A DNA stretch of 64,000 nucleotides from Psychromonas sp. psych-6C06 (GCF_002835465.1 NZ_PIZM01000009.1:1-64000); one strand, 5' to 3'. Counted from the stretch's first letter, positions 13,056-23,234 are shown. The notes: a model not told the origin generated them from the sequence alone. Numbers and translations: made by a program.

Positions 13056-13538
13056 ATGAAAAAGTTAATCGCAATTGCTGCTATCTCTCTATTACCATTC
13101 ACTCAAGCAATGGCTGACCAAGACATCGGTTGTGGTCTAGGCTCTATGATTTTTGCTGGTAAAGAAGGTAAAGTATTTAAAGTATTAGGTGCTACAACTA
13201 ACGGTACATCTGGTAACCAAACTTTTGGTATTACTTTCGGTACTTTAGGTTGTGATGGAACTGGTACTATTACTTCTTCGGAAAAATTAGCGTTATTCAT
13301 TGACGGTAACATGGACAATCTAGCACGTGATATGTCTAAAGGTGAAGGTGAAACATTAGCAACTCTTGCTGAAGTTTGGGGTGTATCTGCACAAGATAAA
13401 GCTGCATTCAACGAATTTGCTCAAGCTAACTTCTCAAGCGTATTCACTTCTGAAAACGTTACTTCACAAGCGGTTTTAGAGAACTTAAATAGCTTACTTG
13501 CTGCTGACGCGCAACTTGCTACTTACACGCTTTCTTAA
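13056..13538 (+). CDS. DUF3015-family secreted protein
   Basis: Function is unknown. A Sec signal peptide covers residues 1-20, with cleavage after AMA. The mature part begins with QDIGCGLGSMIF and has a second cysteine in FGTLGCDGTG, so one disulfide is possible. A conserved Thr/Gly-rich N-terminal half and a helical C-terminal half (TLATLAEVWGV onward) match the DUF3015 pattern. At 160 residues it has the usual length. It is monocistronic with its own terminator. The codon choice is strongly biased (GGT, GTA, AAC), suggesting high expression. The family name is from memory, not a search. Confidence 0.75.
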   Translation: MKKLIAIAAISLLPFTQAMADQDIGCGLGSMIFAGKEGKVFKVLGATTNGTSGNQTFGITFGTLGCDGTGTITSSEKLALFIDGNMDNLARDMSKGEGETLATLAEVWGVSAQDKAAFNEFAQANFSSVFTSENVTSQAVLENLNSLLAADAQLATYTLS

Positions 13539-13562
13539 GCACTTCTCTATATCTTTATAATA

Positions 13563-13585
13563 AAAGCCCCGTAAGGGGCTTTTTG
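13563..13585 (+). terminator. Rho-independent terminator after the DUF3015 gene
   Basis: Stem AAAGCCCC/GGGGCTTT with a GTAA tetraloop and a T tract, 25 bases downstream of the stop codon. The next gene starts only 11 bases further on, so that gene may depend on read-through or on a promoter inside this region. Confidence 0.9.
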
Positions 13586-13595
13586 TTTAAGTATT

Positions 13596-15446
13596 ATGAC
13601 TAAAAATAGTAAAATATTAGCGTGTTTACTGACTCTATTATCTACCCCAGTATTGGCCTCATCAAACACTATTACCTCTCTTGCACAACACAGTTATTGG
13701 TTGCAACTCGGTCACTATCGAAGTGCCGTATTAAGTGATTGGAAAAGTGAAGTTGATGATAATGCCTTTTTCATTGCGAAAAATGGTAAAAAAGATCCCT
13801 TAGCTGAACTTAACGCCACAGTTGATGCTTTTAATGGTAAAGGTTTAACAGCAAAAGAGACTCAGCAAATCATTTGTCGATTTCCTGCCCGTTTTAATTG
13901 GTTAAAAACTAAAATAGAAAATAATTGGGGAGAGTTAGATTGCCCTGAAATGCAACAATGGCAAACAACGATTGACCCAGCAGGAATGACGTTAGTTTTT
14001 CCTACTGCATTTATGAATAACCCCTCTTCGATGTTTGGCCATACTTTGCTGAGAATCGATGCCAAAGATCAAACTCGTAATAAAGAGTTGGTTGCATTTG
14101 CTGTGAACTTTGCTGCACAGCCCGATATGCAAGACAATGCTGCTACCTATGCATTTAAAGGATTAGTGGGTTCTTACCCTGGGCTATTTACTTTAATGCC
14201 CTACTACCGAAAGGTACGTGAATACAACGATTTAGAGTCTCGTGATATCTGGGAGTATCGATTAAATTTGACACCAGAAGAGGTCGATAAAGTACTTTTA
14301 CATTTATGGGAGTTACAATCTGCGGATTTTGATTATTACTTCATTGATGAAAACTGTTCATATCAACTATTAGCATTATTACAACTTGCAAAAGAAGATC
14401 TCGATCTAACCTCTCAATTTTCGATGCAGGCTATTCCCTCAGATACCGTCGCAGCCTTAAGAGATAGTCAATTATTGCAAGAGCCGAATTACCGTGCTGC
14501 TTTTGGAACTAAGCTATACCACTACTCAGAACAATTAACGGATCATGACTTAATAGTGGCGCGGGAAGTGATGCAAGGTGCTGAACTCGATAGTACTGAT
14601 TATACGCCTGAGCAACAAGCCGCTATTCTAGAAATGGCCTACGAATGGCTTAATTTTGAATTTTATGATCAAGCCCTAAATCGTGAAGAGATAGCACCAC
14701 AGTTAACGAAGTTATTGATAAAAAGAAGTAAAATCAAGTTGCCTTCACCGTTATCACAACCTTTACAGCCAGAGGTTTCACCTGAAAAGGGGCATGCATC
14801 ATCGCGTTTTGGTATTGCTTATACTGGATCTAATCATTACCAAGATCGCGTAAGTGTTGCCTATAGGATGGCTTATCATGATTTATTGGATCAATCTGCT
14901 GGATTTATTCCGGGTGCACAGATTAGCTTTTTAGATATCGAGGCGAGTGTTGATAAACATGCAAATAGCCGTGTAGAAAAGTTATACTTAATTGATGCAA
15001 TGTCGTTAGCCGTTGATAATCGGATATTTGACAGTTGGGCTTGGAATCTACGTATTGGTTATGATCGACAAGCGGATACAACAAAACAAAGTGGTCATTG
15101 GTTTACACAAGGTGGTTATGGCAAATCGCTGGGCGACCCTAACCATTTACAAACCTATTTATTGGGCTCTTTTGCATTAAATGCTGGTGATATTACCAAC
15201 GACACACTCGAAGTTGGTTTAGGTGCTGAGTTTGGTGCGATTTGGCAGGTTAATTCTGTTAATAAAATTGCGTTAACAGGTAATGTTATGTATTTAATCG
15301 ATTCAGATATCGATTACCACTCACAGATTGATCTCGGCTGGAATTGGTCCTTTGAGCGCAACTGGGCATTACGTAGTCACCTAAAATATCAACAGTGGCG
15401 AGAGAACGATAGCCAATTTAAAATCAATCTTTACCATTACTTTTAA
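13596..15446 (+). CDS. DUF4105 (Lnb-type) periplasmic domain fused to an outer-membrane barrel-like C-terminus
   Basis: A signal peptide occupies residues 1-21. The DUF4105 core holds a conserved His149 (SMFGHTLLRID) and Cys254 (DENCSYQL), the invariant pair of this papain/NlpC-like fold. The family includes Lnb, reported as a lipoprotein N-acylating enzyme; whether this member acts on lipoproteins is inference. After about residue 400 the sequence alternates aromatic and polar residues and ends in HYF, typical of an outer-membrane beta-barrel. At 616 residues it is the full-length form. It starts 11 bases after a terminator and overlaps the convergent DUF2161 gene by 4 bases. Confidence 0.8.
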   Translation: MTKNSKILACLLTLLSTPVLASSNTITSLAQHSYWLQLGHYRSAVLSDWKSEVDDNAFFIAKNGKKDPLAELNATVDAFNGKGLTAKETQQIICRFPARFNWLKTKIENNWGELDCPEMQQWQTTIDPAGMTLVFPTAFMNNPSSMFGHTLLRIDAKDQTRNKELVAFAVNFAAQPDMQDNAATYAFKGLVGSYPGLFTLMPYYRKVREYNDLESRDIWEYRLNLTPEEVDKVLLHLWELQSADFDYYFIDENCSYQLLALLQLAKEDLDLTSQFSMQAIPSDTVAALRDSQLLQEPNYRAAFGTKLYHYSEQLTDHDLIVAREVMQGAELDSTDYTPEQQAAILEMAYEWLNFEFYDQALNREEIAPQLTKLLIKRSKIKLPSPLSQPLQPEVSPEKGHASSRFGIAYTGSNHYQDRVSVAYRMAYHDLLDQSAGFIPGAQISFLDIEASVDKHANSRVEKLYLIDAMSLAVDNRIFDSWAWNLRIGYDRQADTTKQSGHWFTQGGYGKSLGDPNHLQTYLLGSFALNAGDITNDTLEVGLGAEFGAIWQVNSVNKIALTGNVMYLIDSDIDYHSQIDLGWNWSFERNWALRSHLKYQQWRENDSQFKINLYHYF

Positions 15447-16147
15447 TTTATTGGGCCTTGATAGCTTTGCATCATGAGTTGCCATTCGGGTAACTCATTT
15501 TTACCTTTCTCCGTCAGCTGGTAAATACCTCGCTCAACCTTATCAAACCATCCATAATAATCTTTCGCTAAAAATTGCGTCGCTTGTGGTTCATTAATGG
15601 CATTTTTAATATCCGATCCTTTAGCTGAGGGGTTATCAATGAGATATTCAGCAACACGAATGCAACGTTGTCGATATGCCGTTAAGCCAGATTTTTGGCG
15701 TGTTGAACCACCCTTTTGAGTATCGCCCTGGCGTAAAGTAAACTCCTTTAATAACGTACCTTGCTTGCGTTTATTTTGTCGTGGCGTGTAATCCTGTGGA
15801 TCAAAAATAACTTCAACATAGTGTCTTGTTGGTTGCATATCGATAACCATTAAACCAATACCTAAACGTTTAACGAGTTTTTTAATCTGCTTATGTTGTT
15901 TTTTGTATATTGTACACTGCTTAGGAATGGCAATATAAACGATATCGGTTAAGGAAAAACGGTCCATTGCTTGTAATAAAAGCGTTAGATTGAGGGTTAA
16001 TTTAAGCTCGATAATAACTACCTCATCTCCTTTTTTAGCTACAACATCACAGTTAACAATTTCACCTTTTACCTCATAACCGATATTTTCTAGGTAACTT
16101 TTTATAGCGGGATAAAGGTCGCTTTCTTGTTGTTTTTTACTACTCAT
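15443..16147 (-). CDS. DUF2161-family PD-(D/E)XK phosphodiesterase-like protein
   Basis: The first 60 residues contain a nuclease-like core: an N-terminal helix, Asp34 in VNCDVVAKKG, and Glu47/Lys49 in VVIIELKLT, the D...ExK triad of PD-(D/E)XK enzymes. The central part (PRQNKRKQGTLLKEF) is basic, and the C-terminal 70 residues look like a winged helix. DUF2161 proteins are uncharacterised. The gene converges on the DUF4105 gene with a 4-base overlap. It is single and no toxin or restriction partner is adjacent. Confidence 0.65.
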   Translation of the reverse strand: MSSKKQQESDLYPAIKSYLENIGYEVKGEIVNCDVVAKKGDEVVIIELKLTLNLTLLLQAMDRFSLTDIVYIAIPKQCTIYKKQHKQIKKLVKRLGIGLMVIDMQPTRHYVEVIFDPQDYTPRQNKRKQGTLLKEFTLRQGDTQKGGSTRQKSGLTAYRQRCIRVAEYLIDNPSAKGSDIKNAINEPQATQFLAKDYYGWFDKVERGIYQLTEKGKNELPEWQLMMQSYQGPIN

Positions 16148-16333
16148 TGCAGATACCTTTAATTATTAGTTGTAGCCTAAGAACCTACTATAATAACTGC
16201 CTTTAGCATTGCAAAAAAGTTGCTCGGTATATTAAAAACTTCTCTCCAGTAATCTTACGCTAGTAATAATACCTTTATGCCTAAATATGAAAAAATCAAA
16301 TATAAGTGAGACGATTGTCGCTGCCATTTTCTG

Positions 16334-16459
16334 ATAGCTTCTGTGGTAGAAGAGCAATCAAGTGTCGCTAAAGATATTAATGATACCGCTTATGAAAATC
16401 TGGCTACTGTTAAAGAGATATCAACCACCAGTCAATCTATTCATAGCATTGCCGTTTAA
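16334..16459 (+). pseudogene. Remnant of a methyl-accepting chemotaxis protein C-terminus
   Basis: A 41-codon open frame reads IASVVEEQSSVAKDIN and continues in heptad style to a TAA stop. This is the conserved end of the chemoreceptor signalling domain, where (I/S)A..EEQ...I is near-universal. The 5' side lacks any start, ligand-binding domain or methylation helices, so this is a decayed gene end, not a functional protein. Confidence 0.65.
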
Positions 16460-16495
16460 ATTTTGTTTAACACAGCGCGTGTTGATTAAGGCAGA

Positions 16496-16642
16496 CGGAA
16501 TGTAGCTTAGTCATTCTAAGCGAGTGTCGTTTAACAGATAGCAAAACGCCTTTTAATTTTGCATTGCGTGGTATTAAAGAAGTTATTACAGCAATAGCCA
16601 ACAAATTGTTGCAAAAATAAACTCGAAAGATCAACATATTCT
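16496..16642 (-). repeat. Second dispersed repeat family, internally deleted copy
   Basis: About 147 bases here match both ends of a ~310-base sequence at 42.0-42.3 kb (shared blocks AGATAGCAAAACG-type and ACAGCAATAGCCAACAAATT) but lack roughly 155 central bases of that copy. The remainder of the gap up to the next gene shows no coding potential. Origin is unknown; it may derive from an insertion sequence. Confidence 0.6.
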
Positions 16643-16829
16643 AGAGATTTAAATCGCTTAACCATACAATTTAAATTTCCTTCCTTTTATCGATACATTA
16701 TGTGCATCTTTTTTATGTTGATATTTTTATTGGCTTTTCCATATTGGCACTAATCCCTATAGAATGGTTATCACAGGCATTAAAAAAATAACAAATTCAG
16801 AATGTGAAATTATCCATAGGGAATGTGGT

Positions 16830-18389
16830 ATGTATCAATTGTCTCTTGGGCTAGCCTTAGCCTTTTTATTAACGGCATGTAGTAGCTTGCCGGAAAATAG
16901 CAGTGAACCAAGTTATACACTTGATAATTTAGTAAATAATCAGTTAGAGCAAAAAATAATATCAGCTAATCGTGAAATAGGCTTTGCTGATAACGCTGTT
17001 ACTATGCTGTTATTAGATGATGGTACAGACGCATTTATTGCACGTTTATCACTATTAAATAGTGCTCAAAACAGTGTTGATCTTCAGTATTATCTTTACC
17101 ATTCAGATTTAAGTGGAAATTTATTAACCATGGCATTGTGGCAGGCAGCTGAACGTGGCGTACGTGTTCGTTTGTTGTTGGACGACATGGATATGGCAGG
17201 CAAAGATAAAACCCTCAGTGCACTTGCATCACACCCCAATATTAATATTCGTCTTTTCAACCCTTTTGTTCGTGGCAAAAATCGCTCCAGTCAGTTTGTT
17301 TTTCAGTTCGGTGCGATTACTCGACGTATGCATAATAAGTCGTTCACAGTGGATAATAGTATTAGTATTTTAGGTGGACGTAATATTGGAGATGTTTATT
17401 TTGGCGCCGATGAAAATACCGTTTTTGGCGATTTAGATGTTGCACTAACAGGGCCTGTCGTGACTGAAGTAAGTCACTCTTTCGATGCCTATTGGAATAG
17501 CCCTCTTGCTTACCCTATTCAGTTATTATCAAGCTATGAGTGGGAAGCACAAACAACCGAGTTGATTTCCCAAGCGCTAACACAGAAATGGGAAAATAAA
17601 CAACAACATGCTTACGTTAAGCAGCTTAAAGCTAATAATTTAATGGAGCTTATACATACCAATCAAGTCAATATATATACTGGAGAGGCTAAGATATTAG
17701 TGGACGATCCCGCTAAAATAACTGCTTCAAGATCAAAACAGCAATATCATCTTGCGCCTCAACTTGCACCTTACATCCATGGTGCCGAAAATGAGTTGAT
17801 TATTGTTTCTCCTTACTTTGTACCAGGTAAGGAAGGTGTTGAATTTTTTGCTGATCTAATTAAACGTGGCATCACAGTAAAAGTATTAACTAATTCATTA
17901 AAATCAAACGATGTCATGGTAGTGCATGCGGGTTATAGAAAATATCGAAAAGCGCTCTTAGCTATGGGGGTAAAACTTTATGAAATGGACAGTAAACTGC
18001 TTACTTCTGATTATGTTTTTAGCAAAACGGACAACAAAAAATCTTCTATTTGGGGTAAGTCTAAAGCGAGTCTACATGCAAAATATTTTGTGATTGATAG
18101 AAAATCGACATTTATAGGGTCATTGAACTTGGACCCACGTTCACTCTATGAGAATACTGAGATTGGGGTGATATTAGAGACAGAAGCGCTCTCTGAAGAT
18201 GTCGCAGAGCAGTTTGATAACCACATCAATCAGATTGCATTTGAATTGTCGTTGGTAGATAACAACATTATTTGGTCGAAAATAGAATCGGGTGAAACCA
18301 TCACCTATGATAAAGAGCCGTACAGTAGCTGGTGGGAGCGATTTAAAGTCGGTTTTATCAGTTATCTGCCCGGAGAGTCACAACTTTAA
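16830..18389 (+). CDS. Phospholipase D-like lipoprotein, ClsC/YmdC-type cardiolipin synthase homologue
   Basis: It is a member of the phospholipase D superfamily with two HKD motifs: His168-x-Lys170-(x4)-Asp175 (MHNKSFTVD) and His416-x-Lys418-(x4)-Asp423 (LHAKYFVID, followed by GSLNLDPRS). These make one composite active site for phosphatidyl transfer. The layout and length (519) resemble E. coli ClsC, which makes cardiolipin from phosphatidylglycerol and phosphatidylethanolamine. The ATG chosen has GGGAA upstream and gives a lipoprotein signal with lipobox LTAC (Cys17); an in-frame ATG 22 codons earlier would spoil the signal. A true ClsC partner protein (YmdB type) is not adjacent. Confidence 0.82.
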   Translation: MYQLSLGLALAFLLTACSSLPENSSEPSYTLDNLVNNQLEQKIISANREIGFADNAVTMLLLDDGTDAFIARLSLLNSAQNSVDLQYYLYHSDLSGNLLTMALWQAAERGVRVRLLLDDMDMAGKDKTLSALASHPNINIRLFNPFVRGKNRSSQFVFQFGAITRRMHNKSFTVDNSISILGGRNIGDVYFGADENTVFGDLDVALTGPVVTEVSHSFDAYWNSPLAYPIQLLSSYEWEAQTTELISQALTQKWENKQQHAYVKQLKANNLMELIHTNQVNIYTGEAKILVDDPAKITASRSKQQYHLAPQLAPYIHGAENELIIVSPYFVPGKEGVEFFADLIKRGITVKVLTNSLKSNDVMVVHAGYRKYRKALLAMGVKLYEMDSKLLTSDYVFSKTDNKKSSIWGKSKASLHAKYFVIDRKSTFIGSLNLDPRSLYENTEIGVILETEALSEDVAEQFDNHINQIAFELSLVDNNIIWSKIESGETITYDKEPYSSWWERFKVGFISYLPGESQL

Positions 18390-18463
18390 ACTGTTAGTGG
18401 TATAGATGCCGTTGAATAGGTATAATATCAATCAATTTTTATAATCAACTCGAAGCCGAAATC

Positions 18464-19372
18464 ATGCAAAAATTCGATACAAAAACATTCCAAGGGCTGA
18501 TTCTTGCACTGCAAGATTTTTGGGCTCGACAAGGTTGTGCAATCGTACAGCCACTTGATATGGAAGTGGGCGCAGGTACATTCCACCCACAAACATTCTT
18601 ACGTTCAATTGGTCCTGAGCCGATGAGTAGTGCATACGTACAACCATGTCGTCGTCCGACAGATGGTCGTTATGGTGAAAACCCTAACCGTCTGCAACAT
18701 TACTACCAGTTCCAAGTGGTATTAAAACCTTCACCTAAAAACATTCAAGAACTTTATTTAAAATCACTTGAAGAGATAGGTATCGATACTTCTATTCATG
18801 ATATTCGTTTCGTTGAAGATAACTGGGAATCTCCAACATTAGGAGCTTGGGGACTAGGTTGGGAAATCTGGTTAAACGGGATGGAAGTAACGCAATTCAC
18901 CTATTTCCAACAAGTTGGTGGTTTAGAGTGTGCACCAGTAACCGGTGAAATTACTTATGGTCTTGAGCGTATTGCAATGTACATTCAAGGCGTTGAAAGC
19001 ATTTATGATCTTGTTTGGACAGATGGTCCAATGGGTAAAGTGACCTACGGTGACATTTTCCATCAAAATGAAGTTGAGCAATCAACTTACAATTTTGAGC
19101 ATGCTGATGTTGATGCACTTTTCACACAGTTTGACCAATGTGAAAAAGACAGCCAAAAATTGATAGCATCAGATCTGCCTCTACCTGCCTACGAGCAAGT
19201 GATGAAAGCATCGCACATCTTTAATTTACTTGATGCACGCCATGCCATTTCAGTTACGGAACGTCAACGTTACATCTTACGTGTACGTGCTTTATCGAAA
19301 GCAGTAGCCGAAGCGTATTATGCAAAACGTGAAGCGCTTGGTTTCCCACTATGTAAAAATTTAGATAAATAG
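18464..19372 (+). CDS. glyQ: Glycyl-tRNA synthetase alpha subunit
   Basis: This is the catalytic subunit of the heterotetrameric bacterial glycyl-tRNA synthetase. The class II core is intact: [24 protein letters not shown] near residues 17-40 and [22 protein letters not shown] near 149-170. The 302 residues match E. coli (303). It lies 9 bases from glyS. Confidence 0.98.
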   Translation: MQKFDTKTFQGLILALQDFWARQGCAIVQPLDMEVGAGTFHPQTFLRSIGPEPMSSAYVQPCRRPTDGRYGENPNRLQHYYQFQVVLKPSPKNIQELYLKSLEEIGIDTSIHDIRFVEDNWESPTLGAWGLGWEIWLNGMEVTQFTYFQQVGGLECAPVTGEITYGLERIAMYIQGVESIYDLVWTDGPMGKVTYGDIFHQNEVEQSTYNFEHADVDALFTQFDQCEKDSQKLIASDLPLPAYEQVMKASHIFNLLDARHAISVTERQRYILRVRALSKAVAEAYYAKREALGFPLCKNLDK

Positions 19373-19381
19373 AGGCTAATG

Positions 19382-21448
19382 ATGTCACAAGAAAATTTAC
19401 TGATTGAACTGGGAACCGAAGAGTTACCACCGAAATCATTACGCCAACTTGCTGAGTCTTTTGCTAGCAACGTTGAAGCAGAACTTCAAAAAGCGGAACT
19501 TGCATTTGAAAGTGTTAAGTGGTTTGCATCGCCAAGACGTTTAGCATTGGTTGTTAGCCATTTAGAAGCAGCTCAAGCTGATAAAATTGTAGAAAAACGT
19601 GGACCTGCTGTCAGTGTTGCTTTTGATGATCAGGGGAATGCAACGAAAGCAGCTGAAGGCTGGGCGCGTTCAAACGGTATAACTGTTGCACAAGCTGAAC
19701 GCCTTGTTACTGATAAAGGTGAATGGCTACTGTTTAAGGCAGAAGTAAAAGGCCAAGAAGTTGCGCAACTCATTCCTGAAATTGCCGCAGAAGCATTAGC
19801 TAAGTTACCTATCCCTAAACCGATGCGTTGGGGAGCAACGGCTACTCAGTTTATTCGTCCTGTTCATACTGTGTGTATGTTATTCGGTCAAAAACTGATT
19901 CAAGGTGAATTGTTAGGTGTTCAATCCGATCGTACTATCCGTGGACATCGTTTCCTTGGCGAAGCAGAGTTAACCATCAACCACGCTGATGAATATGAAG
20001 CACTTTTAGATGACAGCGGTAAAGTCATTGCCGATTATGAGCGTCGTAAAGCGATTATTCGCGAGCAAGTTGAAGCGCTTGCTGCGCATGAAAATGGCGT
20101 TGCTGCGATTGATGAAGGATTACTTGAAGAGGTGACTTCATTAGTTGAATGGCCTGTTACCCTTGCGGGCTCATTTGAAGAGAAATTCTTAGACGTTCCT
20201 TCAGAAGCACTTATCTATACAATGAAAGATCATCAAAAATACTTTCCTGTTTTAGATAAAGCTGGCAATTTATTACCACGTTTTATTTTTGTTTCGAATA
20301 TTGTTAGTCGTGATCCTGCACAAGTAATCGAAGGTAACGAAAAAGTTGTTCGTCCTCGTTTAGCGGATGCAGAGTTCTTCTTTGAGACCGATAAAAAGAA
20401 AACTTTAGAAAGTCGTCTTGAGTCACTTTCAACAGTACTTTTCCAAAAGCAGTTAGGTACATTAAAAGAGAAATCTGAGCGTATTGCTAATGTGGCAGAA
20501 AGTATTGCGCTAAAAATTGATGCTGACGCAACACATGCAAAACGTGCTGGCCTACTTTCAAAAACTGATCTTATGACTGAGATGGTTTTAGAATGTCCAG
20601 ACGTGCAAGGTATTATGGGGATGTATTACGCGCGTTTTGACGGCGAAGCTGAAGAAGTTGCGGTTGCATTAAATGAGCAATATTTACCACGTTTTGCGGG
20701 TGATAAATTACCAACATCTTTAGTTGCTTGTGCCGTTTCATTAGCAGACAAACTAGATACATTAGTCGGTATTTTTGGTATTGGACAAGCTCCCAAAGGG
20801 GCTGCTGACCCATTTGCACTTCGTCGTGCTGCTATTGGTTTACTACGTATTATTAAAGATAAAACACTTGATTTAGATATCGTTGAATTAGTTGAAATAG
20901 CTAAGACACAATATGTCGGTAAGCTAAATAATGATAATGTAGTGAACGATGTGGTTGACTTCTTATTTGCGCGTTTCCGTGCAACTTATCAAGCAAGCGG
21001 CTTCACTGCAGAGCTAATTCAATCTGTTCTTGATCGTCGTCCAACTAAACCCGTTGATTTTGAAAAACGTATTCAAGCTGTTGCTAAGTTCCAAGAACTT
21101 CCGGAAGCAGAGCCAATTGCAGCAGCTAACAAACGAATTTCAAATATACTTGCGAAAGTAAAAGGCGAAATCAATATCGATGTTGACAGTAATTTGTTTG
21201 AAGAGGATGCTGAGAAAGCATTAGCTGAAAAATTAGGCTCTCTAGAAAGCAAGCTAAGCCCTTTATTTTTAGTCGGAGACTACGAGGCAGCCTTGTTTGA
21301 ACTTGCTTCTCTACGTGCGCCTGTGGACCTGTTCTTTGATAACGTGATGGTGATGGCTGAAAATGAAGCGGTTAAGCAGAATCGTCTAGCACTTTTAAAT
21401 CGATTACGTAATTTATTTTTACAAGTTGCAGATGTATCTGTTTTATAA
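19382..21448 (+). CDS. glyS: Glycyl-tRNA synthetase beta subunit
   Basis: The beta subunit binds tRNA-Gly and carries an HD-like domain and a C-terminal anticodon-binding domain. It begins [20 protein letters not shown], the family signature, and is 688 residues (E. coli 689). The second of two adjacent ATGs is preferred because GAGG then has proper spacing and the N-terminus aligns with the family. Confidence 0.97.
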   Translation: MSQENLLIELGTEELPPKSLRQLAESFASNVEAELQKAELAFESVKWFASPRRLALVVSHLEAAQADKIVEKRGPAVSVAFDDQGNATKAAEGWARSNGITVAQAERLVTDKGEWLLFKAEVKGQEVAQLIPEIAAEALAKLPIPKPMRWGATATQFIRPVHTVCMLFGQKLIQGELLGVQSDRTIRGHRFLGEAELTINHADEYEALLDDSGKVIADYERRKAIIREQVEALAAHENGVAAIDEGLLEEVTSLVEWPVTLAGSFEEKFLDVPSEALIYTMKDHQKYFPVLDKAGNLLPRFIFVSNIVSRDPAQVIEGNEKVVRPRLADAEFFFETDKKKTLESRLESLSTVLFQKQLGTLKEKSERIANVAESIALKIDADATHAKRAGLLSKTDLMTEMVLECPDVQGIMGMYYARFDGEAEEVAVALNEQYLPRFAGDKLPTSLVACAVSLADKLDTLVGIFGIGQAPKGAADPFALRRAAIGLLRIIKDKTLDLDIVELVEIAKTQYVGKLNNDNVVNDVVDFLFARFRATYQASGFTAELIQSVLDRRPTKPVDFEKRIQAVAKFQELPEAEPIAAANKRISNILAKVKGEINIDVDSNLFEEDAEKALAEKLGSLESKLSPLFLVGDYEAALFELASLRAPVDLFFDNVMVMAENEAVKQNRLALLNRLRNLFLQVADVSVL

Positions 21449-21490
21449 AAAGAGTGGCTTCTTGACTAGGTAGCCCTACTTTATTATTTA

Positions 21491-21518
21491 AAAGCTCAGT
21501 ATATACTGAGCTTTTTTG
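21491..21518 (+). terminator. Rho-independent terminator of glyQS
   Basis: Stem AAAGCTCAGT/ACTGAGCTTT with a short ATAT loop and a T run, about 43 bases after the glyS stop. Confidence 0.88.
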
Positions 21519-21536
21519 TATCTATTTAACCAATAG

Positions 21537-21552
21537 TGTTTCACGTGAAACG
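21537..21552 (+). promoter_or_regulatory. parS-like site 1
   Basis: TGTTTCACGTGAAACG matches the ParB-binding consensus TGTTTCACGTGAAACA at 15 of 16 positions. It is intergenic, just after the glyS terminator. Confidence 0.85.
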
Positions 21553-21562
21553 TTATTGGTTA

Positions 21563-21721
21563 TACCAATAACGCTAATATAGTGATCAAATATTACGCAG
21601 GAAAAAGGAGTTAGTTCAAGGCGAAAATTGATGCAAATGGTTGTTCCCTTTGCGAAATTTTTAACGCTGAAATAGCTTCTTTTAACCAGTAAGATTGAAC
21701 AGTTATTTAGTGGATTTGGTA
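21563..21721 (-). mobile_element. Miniature inverted-repeat element, copy 2
   Basis: A 159-bp copy in the opposite orientation to copy 1, with ends TACCAATAAC and GATTTGGTA, flanked by TTA on both sides (21560-21562 and 21722-21724). It lies 10 bases after parS-like site 1. Confidence 0.8.
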
Positions 21722-21787
21722 TTAAATAGATTTATTGTTAGTCATTAATTATGAGTTAAATTAATTCATTAATGAAAAAATATTTTG

Positions 21788-21899
21788 AGCTAACAGCTAA
21801 CAGCTAACAGCTAACAGCTAACAGCTAACAGCTAACAGCTAACAGCTAACAGCTAACAGCTAACAGCTAACAGCTAACAGCTAACAGCTAACAGCTAAC
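21788..21899 (+). repeat. Perfect tandem array, 16 copies of a 7-bp unit
   Basis: Sixteen uninterrupted copies of AGCTAAC span 112 bases with no mismatch. The array ends directly at a degenerate parS-like site. There is no spacer, so it is a variable-number tandem repeat and not CRISPR. It lies about 40-150 bases upstream of avtA; a change in copy number could shift promoter spacing. Confidence 0.97.
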
Positions 21900-21915
21900 G
21901 GTTTCACGTGGAACA
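21900..21915 (+). promoter_or_regulatory. parS-like site 2 (degenerate)
   Basis: GGTTTCACGTGGAACA differs from the consensus palindrome at two positions; one of these, the TTCC/GGAA form, recurs in sites 4 and 5. It abuts the heptamer array and precedes avtA. Confidence 0.6.
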
Positions 21916-21941
21916 TCAATAAAATTTAACTAGGAAAGAAA

Positions 21942-23192
21942 ATGCCCTACTCAATATTTGGAAATAAATTTACACAGCATTCTGGCATTACGGAATTGAT
22001 GGATGATCTTAATGCGGGCGTACAAGGTGGCGATGATATTCTAATGTTAGGTGGTGGTAACCCTGCCTCTATCCCGGCAATTAATGATCGATTAACTGAA
22101 TTAATGCAACAGTTATTGAGCGAAGGTAATTTAATAAATACATTAGCTAATTACGATGGTCCACAAGGTAAGAATACATTTATTGATGCCTTGGCTACAT
22201 TGTTTAATGATCTTTACGATTGGGATTTAAGTAGTGAAAATATCATGCTAACTAATGGTAGTCAGAACGCTTTTTTCTATCTATTTAACCTATTAGGGGG
22301 GAATTTTAGTTCTGGTAAAAAGAAAAAAATATTATTTCCACTTGCACCAGAATATATTGGATATGCAGACGCTAGTGTTTCTGAAGATGCATTTGTTGCA
22401 GTTCGGCCTAAGATAAGCGAGTTAGATAATGGCTTATTTAAATATAATGTAGACTTTGATGCATTAAGTATTGATAAAGATATTGGCGCTATATGTGTGT
22501 CGCGTCCAACTAATCCTACGGGTAACGTGTTAACAGATGAAGAGATTGTTCATTTAGATCAATTGGCGCAGGATAACAATATTCCATTGATTATTGATAA
22601 TGCTTACGGCACACCATTTCCTAATATTATATTTGAAGAAGTCACCCCTTTTTGGAATAGTAATACTATCTTGTGTTTAAGTCTTTCTAAGTTTGGATTG
22701 CCAGGGGCTCGTTGTGGCATTGTCATTGCAAATCCAGCTATCATCAAAGCAATGTCGAATCTCTCAGGTATCATGGCACTTTCCCCCGGAGGAATCGGAC
22801 CAGAAATAACATTGCCACTAGTAAAAACTAAGGAGATTTTAACGCTCAGTAATGAGGTAATTAAACCCTTTTATTATAAAAAATCTCAGCAAGCGATTAC
22901 TCTATTACAAGAAAAAATTAACACCCCAAATTTTAAAATTCATAAAGCAGAAGGTGCGCTGTTTTTATGGTTATGGTTTAAAGACCTGCCAATAAGCTCT
23001 AATGAGTTATATAAACGATTAAAAGCTAAGGGACTATTAATCGTTTCTGGACATTATTTTTTTCCAGGATTGGACCAGCAATGGCCACATACGCAACAGT
23101 GTATTCGACTTAATTATGCTCAGGATGATGACGTCGTTTTGCGTGGTGTTGAGATTCTTGCTCAAGAGATTAATGAGCTTTATAAAAGTTAA
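21942..23192 (+). CDS. avtA: Valine-pyruvate aminotransferase AvtA
   Basis: This is a pyridoxal-phosphate aminotransferase (fold type I) that interconverts valine/2-oxoisovalerate and alanine/pyruvate. The N-terminus (YSIFGNKFTQHSGITELMDDL) matches the AvtA signature. VSRPTNPTGN is near residues 187-196, and the PLP lysine is Lys250 in SLSKFGLPGARCG. The 416 residues fit E. coli AvtA (417). AGGAAAG precedes the start. parS-like sites flank it on both sides. Confidence 0.93.
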   Translation: MPYSIFGNKFTQHSGITELMDDLNAGVQGGDDILMLGGGNPASIPAINDRLTELMQQLLSEGNLINTLANYDGPQGKNTFIDALATLFNDLYDWDLSSENIMLTNGSQNAFFYLFNLLGGNFSSGKKKKILFPLAPEYIGYADASVSEDAFVAVRPKISELDNGLFKYNVDFDALSIDKDIGAICVSRPTNPTGNVLTDEEIVHLDQLAQDNNIPLIIDNAYGTPFPNIIFEEVTPFWNSNTILCLSLSKFGLPGARCGIVIANPAIIKAMSNLSGIMALSPGGIGPEITLPLVKTKEILTLSNEVIKPFYYKKSQQAITLLQEKINTPNFKIHKAEGALFLWLWFKDLPISSNELYKRLKAKGLLIVSGHYFFPGLDQQWPHTQQCIRLNYAQDDDVVLRGVEILAQEINELYKS

Positions 23193-23234
23193 GTTTACTC
23201 TATATAGTGATTCAAGCTTAAAAATAGGTCATAG

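Noticed and set aside
21788-21899. Heptamer array as a CRISPR
   Set aside because: There are no spacers, the unit is only 7 bp, and no cas genes are present.
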